A DNA stretch of 64,000 nt, taken from the NCBI GenBank assembly GCA_944325495.1, contig CALVAD010000002.1, positions 62,001 to 126,000 of the forward strand, written 5' to 3'. The stretch's first letter is position 1. Every line of letters starts with the position of its first letter. This DNA is from an uncultured Bacteroidales bacterium. Its GTDB lineage: Bacteria; Bacteroidota; Bacteroidia; Bacteroidales; UBA932. The notes beneath the pieces were generated by a model, which was given only the letters and a program-made list of their open reading frames with translations, made no database searches and was not told where the DNA came from. The position numbers and the translations under genes are program-made. Below are positions 15,792 to 25,112 of the stretch, piece after piece.

Positions 15792-16562
15792 ATGAAAGCT
15801 CTGATGACGAAACTTTTTCTCTGCCTGGCACTGCTTTCCGCAGGCGTTTCGGCCTACGGGCAGAAGATGTACACGCGAAAGGCGAAGCTCGAGGACTTCC
15901 CCACCAGGACCCTCAAGGTCGTGGCCGGAGGCAGTTCCCTTCTGGAGCTATGCGTGAGGGAGGAGATAGCATCCCGCTGGAGAGTCTCCCCGTTCGAGTT
16001 CTGCACGCAGGCGGAATACGAGAAGCTGCGCGAGGACAACGGCTACTACTTCCTCCAGCTCGGCACCGTCGAGGGGATAGCCTTCCTGATTCTGACCAAG
16101 GGAGGGCGCGACGACGAAAGCGACAATCTGAAGAAGCCCTTCGAAGTGGTCAGGGTGCCCATAGCCAGCACGGGCGACCCGAGCGGAAGGGAGCTCCTGT
16201 ACATGGGAGCGTTCATCGACATAGTGCAGGCCTTCACCGTCGAGGCGATGATATCCGACCAGGCGGCATATTCCGGCCTGAAGTGGTACAACAGCCGCAA
16301 GCTCACCGGCAAGAGGGTGCATGTGAACGGCGACGACGCGGATTCCGTCTACCAGGCCGGCACGGAAGGGGCCGTGGTCGGAATAGTCATCGCCCCCACG
16401 GCCATCTCCTTCGACAGCTACTGCTACAAGATGCTGATCTCCGCCGACACGCACGAGCTCTACTATTTCCGGAAGACCAAGTACAAAGGCTCAAGGGACG
16501 CGGTATTCACCAAAGCGGAGATACGCCAATTCGAACAAAGAAATGGAATCATCTCTCGATAG
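15792..16562 (+). CDS. Exported hypothetical protein
   Basis: This 256-residue protein has a signal peptide (MTKLFLCLALLSAGVSAYGQ) and no further membrane helix, so it is probably periplasmic or outer-membrane associated. I do not recognise the family. Visible features are the N-terminal segment KAKLEDFPTRTLKVV, a conserved-looking PFEFCTQAEYEKLR, a central hydrophobic beta-rich part (GIAFLILTKGG) and a C-terminal region with alternating hydrophobic residues. It overlaps the next gene by 20 bases. The start is set by the promoter box four bases upstream and by the signal peptide. Confidence 0.75.
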   Translation: MKALMTKLFLCLALLSAGVSAYGQKMYTRKAKLEDFPTRTLKVVAGGSSLLELCVREEIASRWRVSPFEFCTQAEYEKLREDNGYYFLQLGTVEGIAFLILTKGGRDDESDNLKKPFEVVRVPIASTGDPSGRELLYMGAFIDIVQAFTVEAMISDQAAYSGLKWYNSRKLTGKRVHVNGDDADSVYQAGTEGAVVGIVIAPTAISFDSYCYKMLISADTHELYYFRKTKYKGSRDAVFTKAEIRQFEQRNGIISR

Positions 16563-17199
16563 ATATCTCAGGGAGCACAGCAGCCGGCCCTGCGAAGCGC
16601 TCTCCTGGATAGAAAAGCAGACCAACATACGCACCAAATACCCGCAGATGCTCTCCGGACCGGTCCAGGGGGAGCTTCTGAAGATGCTCGTGCAGATTTC
16701 CGGAGCGGAGACGGCGCTGGAGATAGGCTCATTCACTGGCTATTCAAGCGCATGCATCGCGCTCGGGCTGCCGGAGGGAGGCAGGCTGGACGCCTACGAG
16801 ATCAACGATGAGCTCGAAGACCTGATGCGCGAAGGCTGGGAGCGGGCCGGAGTCTCAGGGAAGATCCGGCTTCACCTCGGCGACGCCGCCGAACTGCTTG
16901 CAGCAGAAGCATGCGGAGGGTCCGGTAGCGGAACGCGGCGATATGATTTCGCGTTCATCGACGCCAACAAGCGGGAATATCTGCGCTACTACGAACTCGT
17001 GCTGCCGCTGCTGAGACCGGGAGGGCTGCTGGTGGCCGACGACGTGCTGTGGGACGGCAAGGTCTACGCCGACCCGGTGCCACATGACGCCCAGACCGCA
17101 GGTCTCGTGGCGTTCAACGACTTCGTGGCCGCGGACCCCCGTGTGGAAGCAGTGGTGCTGCCGCTGCGCGACGGGCTGTCGATAATCCGGAAAAAATAG
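16543..17199 (+). CDS. Class I SAM-dependent O-methyltransferase
   Basis: The 218-residue protein belongs to the catechol/caffeoyl-CoA O-methyltransferase-like family (PF01596 type). Motif I reads ALEIGSFTGYS (about residues 58-68), the acidic loop YEIND follows, and the metal-binding pattern appears as FAFIDANKREYLRYYE and LLVADDVLWDG. The substrate cannot be told from sequence. It overlaps the preceding exported protein gene by 20 bases, so the two are cotranscribed. Downstream lie two large hairpins in the convergent spacer. Confidence 0.9.
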   Translation: MESSLDRYLREHSSRPCEALSWIEKQTNIRTKYPQMLSGPVQGELLKMLVQISGAETALEIGSFTGYSSACIALGLPEGGRLDAYEINDELEDLMREGWERAGVSGKIRLHLGDAAELLAAEACGGSGSGTRRYDFAFIDANKREYLRYYELVLPLLRPGGLLVADDVLWDGKVYADPVPHDAQTAGLVAFNDFVAADPRVEAVVLPLRDGLSIIRKK

Positions 17200-17247
17200 T
17201 TCCGCTCTGTAAAGCGAACCTTTCTGACGCCCAACCGGACTGCTGAC

Positions 17248-17313
17248 GGCGGCCGGCCATATCATCGGGAGCAGGCTTTTCCCGCCTGCGAGCGATGTTT
17301 ATGGCCGGCCGCC
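17248..17313. repeat. Stem-loop, GGCTTTTCC-loop family copy 1
   Basis: A 13-bp outer stem (17248-17260 with 17301-17313, core GGCCGGCC), then CATCG/CGATG, then GCAGGC-TTTTCCC-GCCTGC. It lies in the convergent spacer between the methyltransferase and the response regulator and probably ends transcription. Confidence 0.75.
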
Positions 17314-17367
17314 TGTCGGACCGTCGATGCCGCCCCGATTCCAGCAAGCACAGCTCCGTTGTCGGAC

Positions 17368-17446
17368 GCAGTCAGCCCGCGGCACCCCTGCGGCAGGCTT
17401 TTCCCAAGTACCCGCCTGCCGCAGGGGTGCCACGGGAGCTGACTGC
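17368..17446. repeat. Stem-loop, GGCTTTTCC-loop family copy 2
   Basis: Outer stem GCAGTCAGC/GCTGACTGC (17368-17376 with 17438-17446), an internal loop, then a perfect 18-bp stem (17381-17398 with 17414-17431) closing a loop that starts TTTTCCC. The last arm ends 18 bases before the stop codon of the response regulator gene. Confidence 0.8.
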
Positions 17447-17464
17447 AATCCCGGAGAACCGCAG

Positions 17465-18610
17465 CTACAGATTCACGTATTCGCGCACATTGGCGGCGGA
17501 AACCGGCTCGTCGCCCAGAATCAGCAGACGGTCCACCACATTGTCGAGCTCGCGGATGTTGCCCGGCCAGTCCTTGCGGCACAGCAGCTCCACGGCCTCG
17601 GAAGAGAAACTGCGGGACCTGCCGCCTTCGGTGTATTTCTTCAGGAAGAAGTCTATCAGCATGGGAATGTCGTCGCGGCGCTCGTTGAGCGAAGGCACCT
17701 TGATCAGAATCACGCTCAGGCGATGGTAGAGGTCCTCGCGGAAACGGCCCTCCGCGATTTCCCTGACAAGGTCCTTGTTGGTCGCGGCTATCACCCTCAC
17801 ATCCACCTCTATGTCCTTGTCGGACCCCACCCGGGACAGCTTCCTCTCCTGCAGGACCCTCAGGACCTTGGCCTGGGCCGCAAGGCTCATGTCGCCTATC
17901 TCGTCGAGGAACAGAGTCCCGCCGTCCGCCTGCTCGAACTTGCCCTTGTGCTGCTTGATGGCCGACGTGAACGAACCTTTCTCGTGCCCGAAAAGCTCGC
18001 TTTCGATGAGTTCTCCGGGTATCGCGGCGCAATTCACCTCGACGAAGGGCATGGCGCTGCGCAGGCTCTGCTGGTGCAGGTTGCGCGCCACAAGCTCCTT
18101 TCCCGAGCCGTTGGGGCCGGTGATAAGGACTCTCGCATCGGTGGGGGCGACCTTGGCTATCATGTCCCGCACATGCTGTATCGGGGCGGACCCGCCTATC
18201 ATGTCGGCGCCGTAGACTTTCTTCTTGAGGGCCTTGTTCTGTATGGTGAGCGTCGTGCGCTCCGTTGCGTTGCGTATGGTGATCAGGATGCGGTTGAGGT
18301 CAAGCGGCTTCTGCACGAAGTCGAAAGCCCCCTTCTTTATGCACTCCACGGCCGTGTCGATGTCGCCGTGGCCGGAGATCATCACGATGGCCGAGTCTAT
18401 GCCCATGCCCACAAGCTTGTCGAGCACCTCGATGCCGTCCATGCCGGGCATCTTGATGTCGCAGAAAATCACGTCGTAGCGCTCCTTCTCGACATGGGCC
18501 ACGCCGGCGGCTCCGTCCTCGGCAGTGTCGACCTCATAGCCCTCGTCGGTGAGAATCTCGCCGAGGGAGTTGCGTATCGAACGTTCGTCGTCTATTATAA
18601 GTACCTTCAT
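17465..18610 (-). CDS. Sigma54-type response regulator (receiver + AAA+) without DNA-binding domain
   Basis: The 381-residue protein has a receiver domain (phosphoacceptor Asp51 in FCDIKMPGMDG, Lys101 in QKPLD) and a bacterial enhancer-binding AAA+ domain: Walker A GPNGSGKE (165-172), Walker B GTLFLDEIGD (231-240), and the R-finger region FREDLYHRLSV. The sigma54-contacting loop reads GSFTSA (212-217) where GAFTGA is usual. The protein stops soon after the AAA+ lid (WPGNIRELDNVVDRL) and lacks the C-terminal Fis-type HTH. The gene lies six bases after metG. Its partner kinase is not adjacent; the NtrY-like kinase at 6.5-10.0 kb is one possibility. Confidence 0.9.
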   Translation of the reverse strand: MKVLIIDDERSIRNSLGEILTDEGYEVDTAEDGAAGVAHVEKERYDVIFCDIKMPGMDGIEVLDKLVGMGIDSAIVMISGHGDIDTAVECIKKGAFDFVQKPLDLNRILITIRNATERTTLTIQNKALKKKVYGADMIGGSAPIQHVRDMIAKVAPTDARVLITGPNGSGKELVARNLHQQSLRSAMPFVEVNCAAIPGELIESELFGHEKGSFTSAIKQHKGKFEQADGGTLFLDEIGDMSLAAQAKVLRVLQERKLSRVGSDKDIEVDVRVIAATNKDLVREIAEGRFREDLYHRLSVILIKVPSLNERRDDIPMLIDFFLKKYTEGGRSRSFSSEAVELLCRKDWPGNIRELDNVVDRLLILGDEPVSAANVREYVNL

Positions 18611-18616
18611 GATGCG

Positions 18617-20791
18617 TCAGTTGATCTGTGAACCGTCGGCGAGGACCTCCTGGGGAGTTATGAAGCGCATCTTGCCGTCGCCCTGCCTCGCCATGAGTAT
18701 CATGCCCTTGCTCTCGATGCCGCGTATGGTGCGGGGCCTGAGGTTGGCAAGTATGCAGATCTGCCGTCCCTTCATGTCTTCGGGGCTGTAGTATTCGGCT
18801 ATTCCCGAGACTATGACGCGCCTGTCGAGGCCCGTGTCTATGGTGAGCTTGAGCAGCTTGTCGGTCTTGGGCACCCTTTCGGCGTCCAGCACCGTCGCGG
18901 TGCGTATGTCCATCTTGTCGAAATCCTCGTAGCTGCACTCAGGCTTCAGCGGAGCCGCTTTCTTCGCCGCCTCCGCCGCAGCCGCGGCTTCACGTTCGGC
19001 CTTTATCGCGGCGAGCCTCGCCGTCTGGGCCTCTATCGCATCGTCCTCGACCTTGGCGAACAGGAGTTCCGCTTCGCCGAGAGCATGTCCGGCGGGCAGC
19101 ATGTCGGCGCTTCCGAACATCGACCAGTCCAGACATATGTCCGTCCCGCATGAAGGGGCCGCGGAGTCAGAGTCTCCGGCGACGGGTGAAGGGCACAGCA
19201 CCGTATGCTGTGCGGCGCCGTCCCTGTCGGGGCGATGGTCGAATCCGGCCGCAAGGCCCACATGCAGCATGCCGCGCAGTCTCTCCGCGGCAAACGGGGT
19301 GAAAGGCTCGAACGCAAGCGCGAGATCGCAGCATATCTGCAGCGATATGTTGAGTATCGTGGCAGCCCTGTCCCTGTCCGTCTTGATGACCTTCCAGGGT
19401 TCGGTGTCAGAGATGTACTTGTTGCCGAGGCGCGCGATGGACATGGCGTCCTTTAGGGCCTCGCGGAAATGGAAGCCTTCGAAATTCCGTTCGAGCGAAG
19501 ACCTGAGCTCCGGTATCTGGGCGAGGACCTCGCTGTCCACGGGCTCCAGAGTCCCCCGGGCGGGCACCTTACCGTCGAAATATTTATGGGTGAGCACGAC
19601 GGCGCGGTTCACGAAATTGCCGAATATGGCCACGAGCTCGCTGTTGTTGCGCTGCTGGAAGTCCTTCCAGCTGAAATCGTTGTCCTTGGTCTCGGGAGCG
19701 TTCGCCGTGAGCACGTAGCGCAGGACATCCTCCTTGCCGGGGAAGTCCCTGAGGTACTCGTGGGCCCATACCGCCCAGTTTTGGGAGGTCGAAATCTTGT
19801 CGCCCTCCAGGTTCAGGAATTCGTTGGACGGCACGTTGTCAGGCAGTATGTAGCCGCCGTGGGCCTTCAGCATCGAGGGGAACACGATGCAGTGGAAGAC
19901 TATGTTGTCCTTGCCTATGAAATGAATCAGCCTCGTATCCTCCGACTTCCACCATTTCTCCCAGTCGTCCGGGAAAAGCTCGCGGGTGTTGGAGATGTAG
20001 CCTATAGGCGCGTCGAACCATACATAGAGGACCTTGCCTTCGGCTCCCTCGACGGGAACGGGGACGCCCCAGTCGAGGTCGCGTGTCACGGCGCGGGGCT
20101 GCAGGCCGCCGTCGAGCCAGCTCTTGACCTGGCCGTAGACATTCGGCCTCCACTCCTTATGGCCTTCGAGTATCCAGTCGCGCAGCCACTGCTCGTAGTC
20201 CTGCAGAGGCAGATACCAGTGGCTGGTCTTCTTCCTTATCGGCTGTGCGCCGCTCAGCTTGCTCCTCGGATTGATGAGCTCATCGGGGCTCAGGGTGCTT
20301 CCGCACTTCTCGCACTGGTCGCCGTAAGCCCTCTCGAAACCGCATTTGGGGCAGGTCCCGACGATGTAGCGGTCGGCAAGGAAGGTCCCGGCCTCGGGGT
20401 CGTAGTACTGCTCGCTCTCGCGGACTATGAACTTGCCGTCGTCATAGAGCTTGCGGAAGAAGTCGGAGGCGGTCTTCTCGTGGACCTTCGAGGTGGTCCT
20501 GCCGTAGACATCGAAATTGATTCCGAGCCCGGCGAACGAATCGCGTATGAGCCCGTGGTATCTGTCGACTATGTCCTGGGGCGAGCAGCCCTGTTCGCGC
20601 GCCTTTATCGTGATGGGGACGCCGTGCTCGTCGGAGCCGCAGACGAACAGCACGTCCTCGCCCCGCAGGCGGAGATACCTGACATAGATGTCGGCCGGGA
20701 CATACACTCCGGCGAGATGACCTATATGCACCGGGCCGTTGGTATAGGGCAGGGCGCAGGTCACAAGAGTTCTTTTGAATTCTGAATCCAT
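18617..20791 (-). CDS. metG: Methionyl-tRNA synthetase
   Basis: MetG charges tRNA-Met. Starting at [19 protein letters not shown] the protein has 724 residues; a start 13 codons upstream is less likely because the family begins here. It has the HIGH signature in PVHIGHLAG, two zinc knuckles (CPKCGFE and CEKCGS), the KMSKS-equivalent DKISTS typical of Bacteroidota, the anticodon-binding helical domain, and a C-terminal EMAPII-like tRNA-binding domain ([15 protein letters not shown]...[11 protein letters not shown]). It has a consensus promoter with a leader of about 70 bases and is followed closely by the response regulator gene. Confidence 0.96.
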   Translation of the reverse strand: MDSEFKRTLVTCALPYTNGPVHIGHLAGVYVPADIYVRYLRLRGEDVLFVCGSDEHGVPITIKAREQGCSPQDIVDRYHGLIRDSFAGLGINFDVYGRTTSKVHEKTASDFFRKLYDDGKFIVRESEQYYDPEAGTFLADRYIVGTCPKCGFERAYGDQCEKCGSTLSPDELINPRSKLSGAQPIRKKTSHWYLPLQDYEQWLRDWILEGHKEWRPNVYGQVKSWLDGGLQPRAVTRDLDWGVPVPVEGAEGKVLYVWFDAPIGYISNTRELFPDDWEKWWKSEDTRLIHFIGKDNIVFHCIVFPSMLKAHGGYILPDNVPSNEFLNLEGDKISTSQNWAVWAHEYLRDFPGKEDVLRYVLTANAPETKDNDFSWKDFQQRNNSELVAIFGNFVNRAVVLTHKYFDGKVPARGTLEPVDSEVLAQIPELRSSLERNFEGFHFREALKDAMSIARLGNKYISDTEPWKVIKTDRDRAATILNISLQICCDLALAFEPFTPFAAERLRGMLHVGLAAGFDHRPDRDGAAQHTVLCPSPVAGDSDSAAPSCGTDICLDWSMFGSADMLPAGHALGEAELLFAKVEDDAIEAQTARLAAIKAEREAAAAAEAAKKAAPLKPECSYEDFDKMDIRTATVLDAERVPKTDKLLKLTIDTGLDRRVIVSGIAEYYSPEDMKGRQICILANLRPRTIRGIESKGMILMARQGDGKMRFITPQEVLADGSQIN

Positions 20792-20864
20792 CGTAATTTC
20801 CTTTTCAGCCCGGAGGCAAGCCGGACACAATCTGCAATCGCGATGCCAGCCGCGATGCGGGAGG

Positions 20865-20896
20865 CAAAATTATCTTATAAAATCAATTTATACAAA
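20865..20896 (-). promoter_or_regulatory. Promoter of metG
   Basis: Minus strand TTTG (20896-20893), 20-base spacer, TAATTTTG (20872-20865): exact consensus. The -33 begins 12 bases after the dnaG stop. The roughly 70-base leader contains the small inverted repeat ATCGCG/CGCGAT but no recognised T-box or other riboswitch. Confidence 0.8.
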
Positions 20897-20907
20897 TGCC
20901 GCCCGGT

Positions 20908-22896
20908 TCAGCGCTTCTCCCGGCCGGTCTTCTGCCTTATGCGGCGCTGGGCGCTCTGGATTTTCTTCATCTCCGCGAGCATGGCCAGTTGCTGCTCCTC
21001 CCCCGCCGACCGGAGCTGCCGGACAAGATTCTCGTATCTGTCCTGGAGACGCCTTTCCGCATAGAGCATTATCGTCCGGGGGACCTGGGCGACCAGCCAG
21101 GACTGGGTGGTGGTCATGGACTTGCGGAAAGTGCTCACCGAAAGCACATATTTCTCGGTGTAGAGGGCCGCCGCCACGGCAGCGACCGTCCTGTCGGGCG
21201 AGTCGAGCAGGGTCTTCAGTATCTCCTCCTGCCCGAGCCCTCTGTCGTAGCATTCGAAGTACGCATCGTAGGCTGCGGCGTATGCGGAATTGGCCATTCT
21301 GGTGCCGTCGCTCTCGAGGGCGTCCCTTATGAAGCCGGCGACCGTCGGCTTGTCGGCGTCCTCGCCCGTGAAGAACTCGGAGTCGCTTTCGAACTCCATG
21401 ACGTCGCAGCCGTGCGACAGAAGGAAGTAGAGAAGATCCCGCTCCGTTCCGGCGAGGACCCTGTTCTCCTCGGTCCACTCCCCTGACGACGGAGTCTCGG
21501 CCGCCTCGGGAGCCCCGCCCGCTTCGGGCGACGGCTGTTCCGCCGCGGCTCTCTCCTGCCTCTCCGCCCGGCGCATCTCGGCCTTCCTGTCGTCAAGCAT
21601 CTTCCTGCGCTGCGCGGCTATCCTGTCGAACAGTATCTGGGTCTCTATGCCGAACTGCGCCGCCGTATATTCGACATAGGTAGAGCGTTTCACCGCATCA
21701 GGAATCACGGCTATCGTGTCGGCGATGTCGTTGATCAGATTGGCCTTCTTCAAAGGGTCTCCGGCGGCCTGCCCGAGAAGCAGCTCGGTCTTGAAGGCGA
21801 TGAAGTCCTTCTCGCCGCCGGCGATATAGTCGCGGACCTCGTCGAGGGTGTGGCTGCGGCAGAACGAGTCGGGATCCTCACCTTCCGGCAGCAGCACTAT
21901 CTTCACGTTCATGCCCTCCGAAAGCACGATGGAGAGCCCGCGCAAGGCGGCATGTATGCCGGCTGAGTCCCCGTCGTACATTATGGTCACGTTCTCGGTG
22001 AACTTGTGTATGAGCCTGACCTGCTCGACCGTCAGCGAAGTGCCGCAGGACGCCACGACATTGCATATCCCGAGCTGGTGCATCATCACCATGTCGATAT
22101 TGCCCTCGACCAGTATGCACTTGTCCTGACGGGAAATCTCGGCCTTCGCGAACCATATTCCCAGCAGGTTGCGGCTCTTGACATAGATCTCCGTCTCGGG
22201 GGAGTTGACATATTTCGCGGGATTGTCGGAACGCAGGGTCCTGCCGCTGAAGGCCACCACCCTGCCGCTGACGGAATGGATTGGGAACATCACGCGCTCG
22301 CGGAACTTGTCGGCCAGAGTGCCGTCGTCGTGGCGCACCGAAAGTCCGGCGTCGATCAGATATTCAGGCTTGTATCCGGCCGCAATCGCTGCGTCAGTCA
22401 GCGCGGAACGCCCCTTTGGCGCCCAGCCGAGCCCGAACTTCTCGATAGTCGCATCCTCCATGCCCCTCGACCGGAAATAGGCGTAGCCGATTTCGCGGCC
22501 CTCTCCGCTTTTGAGATTCTCGTGGAAGAACTTCAGCGCATATTCCGACACCAGCAGCAGGCTCTCCTTCTTCTGCCTGCGCATCAGCTCCTCGGGACTT
22601 TCGTCCTCCTCCACTATCTCAATGTTGTACTTCCTCGCAAGCCAGCGCAGAGCCTCTGTGTACGAACAGTGCTCCTGCTCCATCACGAAGCCCACCGCCG
22701 TGCCGGCCTTACCGCAGCCGAAGCACTTGTATATGCCCTTGGCGGGGGATACATAGAAGGACGGGGTCTTCTCGTTATGGAAGGGGCAGCACGCCACATA
22801 ATTGGCCCCGCGGCGCTTGAGCGTCACGTAATCGCTGACCACGTCCACGATCTGCGCCGTGTCCAGTATCAGACTGACTGTCTCCTGAGGTATCAC
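20908..22896 (-). CDS. dnaG: DNA primase
   Basis: DnaG makes RNA primers for replication. The 662-residue protein has the CHC2 zinc finger (Cys37, His40, Cys58, Cys61 in CPFHNEKTPSFY...KCFGCG), the RNA polymerase core with the TOPRIM motif ILVEGNIDMVMMHQ, the acidic DGD motif (MYDGDSAG), and a helical C-terminal DnaB-interaction region. The start is GTG at 22896, overlapping the recQ stop as GTGA. An Ala/Glu/Pro-rich linker near residues 440-480 separates core and C-terminus. It is the last gene of the yigZ-serC-serA-DUF1015-recQ-dnaG run. Confidence 0.95.
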   Translation of the reverse strand: MIPQETVSLILDTAQIVDVVSDYVTLKRRGANYVACCPFHNEKTPSFYVSPAKGIYKCFGCGKAGTAVGFVMEQEHCSYTEALRWLARKYNIEIVEEDESPEELMRRQKKESLLLVSEYALKFFHENLKSGEGREIGYAYFRSRGMEDATIEKFGLGWAPKGRSALTDAAIAAGYKPEYLIDAGLSVRHDDGTLADKFRERVMFPIHSVSGRVVAFSGRTLRSDNPAKYVNSPETEIYVKSRNLLGIWFAKAEISRQDKCILVEGNIDMVMMHQLGICNVVASCGTSLTVEQVRLIHKFTENVTIMYDGDSAGIHAALRGLSIVLSEGMNVKIVLLPEGEDPDSFCRSHTLDEVRDYIAGGEKDFIAFKTELLLGQAAGDPLKKANLINDIADTIAVIPDAVKRSTYVEYTAAQFGIETQILFDRIAAQRRKMLDDRKAEMRRAERQERAAAEQPSPEAGGAPEAAETPSSGEWTEENRVLAGTERDLLYFLLSHGCDVMEFESDSEFFTGEDADKPTVAGFIRDALESDGTRMANSAYAAAYDAYFECYDRGLGQEEILKTLLDSPDRTVAAVAAALYTEKYVLSVSTFRKSMTTTQSWLVAQVPRTIMLYAERRLQDRYENLVRQLRSAGEEQQLAMLAEMKKIQSAQRRIRQKTGREKR

Positions 22897-25106
22897 GACG
22901 CTATCTCGCAGAGGAACTTTATGCGCACCAGCCGCACTTCGATCTCATAGTAATCGGGACCCAGCGCATCGATCGCGGCCTGCACGTCGTCGGAGACGGC
23001 GTCGTTCCTGAAATAATCATATATGTCGCTGACTATGTCCTCGTCGAGATTCTCGTCGATATAGTAGTCGAGGTTCAGCTTCATTCCGCTCGCGACTATG
23101 GCCTCTATCTCGCCCATCAGCTCGTCCATGTCCATGTTCCGCGCCGCGGCTATGTCCTCCAGCGACATGTGTCTGTCTATGCTCTGGATAATAAACACCT
23201 TGTTGGCGGACTTGTTGGGGGCGGACTTTATCACGAAGTCGTCGGGGCGGTCGATGTCGTTCTCGTCGACATATTTCCTTATGAGCTCCACGAACTCCTT
23301 CCCGAACTTGCGGGCCTTGCCGTCGCCGACGCCCTGGCAGTTCTTGAGTTCATCCAGGGTGACAGGATAGCTGATGGCCATGTCCTCCAGCGCAGGGTCG
23401 CCGAATATTATCCACGGCTGCAGCCCGAGCCTTCTGGAAAGGTCCTTGCGAAGGTCCTTGAGCATCGCGAGGAGCACCGGGTCGCCGGCAGCGCCGCCGG
23501 AGCGCATCGCCGCCGCTGCCGCAGCATCGTCTTCGTCGTCCTCGGAATCCGAACCCCCGACGAACACCCTGTCCTCGACCAGCCGCAGCTCCCAGGGGTC
23601 TTCAAGGAACTTGCGCCCCGTCTCGGTTATATGGATGAGGCCATATGCCTCTATCTCCTTCTCCAGCAGATGCGCGATGACCCCCTGATGCAGCACGGCG
23701 AACCAGAATTTCCTGGAATGGTCGGCGCCGGCCCCGAAAAACGGAAGCTCGTCGTGCCTGTAGGACTTGATCATGGAGTTGCTCTCTCCGGCGAGGATGT
23801 TCGCGAGATGTTCCAGCTTGAAGTGTTCCGGAAGCGAGGCGACCAGTTCAAGCACCAGCTTCATCTCCTTTCTTCCGTCGAAGGTCGGGCGCGGATGCAG
23901 GCAGTTGTCGCAGCAATGGCAGCTGTCCTGGCTGTAGGTCTCGCCGAAATAGTTCAGCAGCAGTTTCCTGCGGCACTGGCTCGACTCGGCGTAGGCCGTG
24001 ACCTCCGCCAGCAGCTGCCGCCCTATCTCCTGTTCGGCGACGGGCTTGCCCTGCATGTATTTCTCGAGCTTCTGTATGTCCTTGTAGCTGTAGTATGCGA
24101 TGCACAGCCCCTCCTTGCCGTCCCGGCCCGCACGGCCTGTCTCCTGATAATAGCTCTCTATGCTCTTGGGGATGTCATAGTGTATCACGAAACGCACGTC
24201 GGGCTTGTCTATGCCCATACCGAAGGCTATGGTGGCCACTATCACGTCCACCTCCTCCATCAGGAAGCGGTCCTGGTTCTCTGCACGCGTCTTCGCGTCC
24301 AGTCCGGCATGATACGGCAGGGCCTTGATGCCGTTGATGCACAGCAGTTCGGCCAGTTCCTCGACCTTCTTGCGGCTGAGGCAGTAGATTATGCCCGACT
24401 TGCCGGGATTCTGGCGTATGAACTTGACTATGTCCTTCTCGGGCTCGACCTTGTCGCGGATTTCGTAATAGAGGTTGGGCCGGTTGAACGAGGACTTGAA
24501 CAATTCGGCGTCCGGGATGCCCAGCGTGCGCAATATGTCGCTCTGGACCTTGGGCGTGGCGGTCGCGGTCAGTGCTATTATGGGCCTGCGTCCTATCTGG
24601 TCGACGACGGCCTTGATGCGCCTGTACTCGGGACGGAAGTCATGGCCCCACTCCGAAATGCAGTGCGCCTCGTCCACGGCGTAGAAGGAAATGCTTATCT
24701 CCTTGAGCAGGGCGACGTTCTCTTCCTTGGTAAGGGACTCCGGCGCCACATACAGCAGCTTGGTCCGGCCCGCAAGCAGATCCTCCCTGACTTCGTCGAG
24801 CTGCTGCTTCGAAAGCGAGGAATTCAGGAAATGCGCGATGCTCGCGTCGCCGTTCTCGAATCCCCTGAGCAGATCGACCTGGTTCTTCATGAGCGCGATG
24901 AGCGGCGAGATCACTATTGCGGTCCCGCCCATGACCAGCGCCGGAAGCTGATAGCACAGCGATTTCCCGCCGCCGGTCGGCATGAGCACGAAACAGTCTC
25001 CGCCGCCGATCAGATGCCGGATTATCTTCTCCTGGTCGCCCTTGAAGGTGTCGTAGCCGAAGAAGTTCTTGAGAGTCGCGCGAATCAGGTCGGAATCAGC
25101 TTTCAT
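22893..25106 (-). CDS. recQ: ATP-dependent DNA helicase RecQ
   Basis: RecQ is a 3'-5' helicase acting in recombination and fork repair. The 737-residue protein has Walker A TGGGKS (44-49), DEAH at 145-148 followed by the aromatic-rich loop CISEWGHDFRPEYR, motif VI QETGRAGRDG, the RQC zinc site (CRRKLLLNYFGE...SCHCCDNC) with winged helix, and an HRDC domain (GDGKARKFGKEFVELI). A further helical C-terminal extension of over 100 residues follows, making it longer than E. coli RecQ (609). It begins six bases after the DUF1015 gene. Confidence 0.95.
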   Translation of the reverse strand: MKADSDLIRATLKNFFGYDTFKGDQEKIIRHLIGGGDCFVLMPTGGGKSLCYQLPALVMGGTAIVISPLIALMKNQVDLLRGFENGDASIAHFLNSSLSKQQLDEVREDLLAGRTKLLYVAPESLTKEENVALLKEISISFYAVDEAHCISEWGHDFRPEYRRIKAVVDQIGRRPIIALTATATPKVQSDILRTLGIPDAELFKSSFNRPNLYYEIRDKVEPEKDIVKFIRQNPGKSGIIYCLSRKKVEELAELLCINGIKALPYHAGLDAKTRAENQDRFLMEEVDVIVATIAFGMGIDKPDVRFVIHYDIPKSIESYYQETGRAGRDGKEGLCIAYYSYKDIQKLEKYMQGKPVAEQEIGRQLLAEVTAYAESSQCRRKLLLNYFGETYSQDSCHCCDNCLHPRPTFDGRKEMKLVLELVASLPEHFKLEHLANILAGESNSMIKSYRHDELPFFGAGADHSRKFWFAVLHQGVIAHLLEKEIEAYGLIHITETGRKFLEDPWELRLVEDRVFVGGSDSEDDEDDAAAAAAMRSGGAAGDPVLLAMLKDLRKDLSRRLGLQPWIIFGDPALEDMAISYPVTLDELKNCQGVGDGKARKFGKEFVELIRKYVDENDIDRPDDFVIKSAPNKSANKVFIIQSIDRHMSLEDIAAARNMDMDELMGEIEAIVASGMKLNLDYYIDENLDEDIVSDIYDYFRNDAVSDDVQAAIDALGPDYYEIEVRLVRIKFLCEIAS

Positions 25107-25112
25107 TTCTTG

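Noticed and set aside
20792..20861. T-box or other riboswitch in the metG leader
   Set aside because: The leader is only about 70 bases, has one small inverted repeat and none of the conserved T-box sequence; T-boxes are not expected in Bacteroidota.
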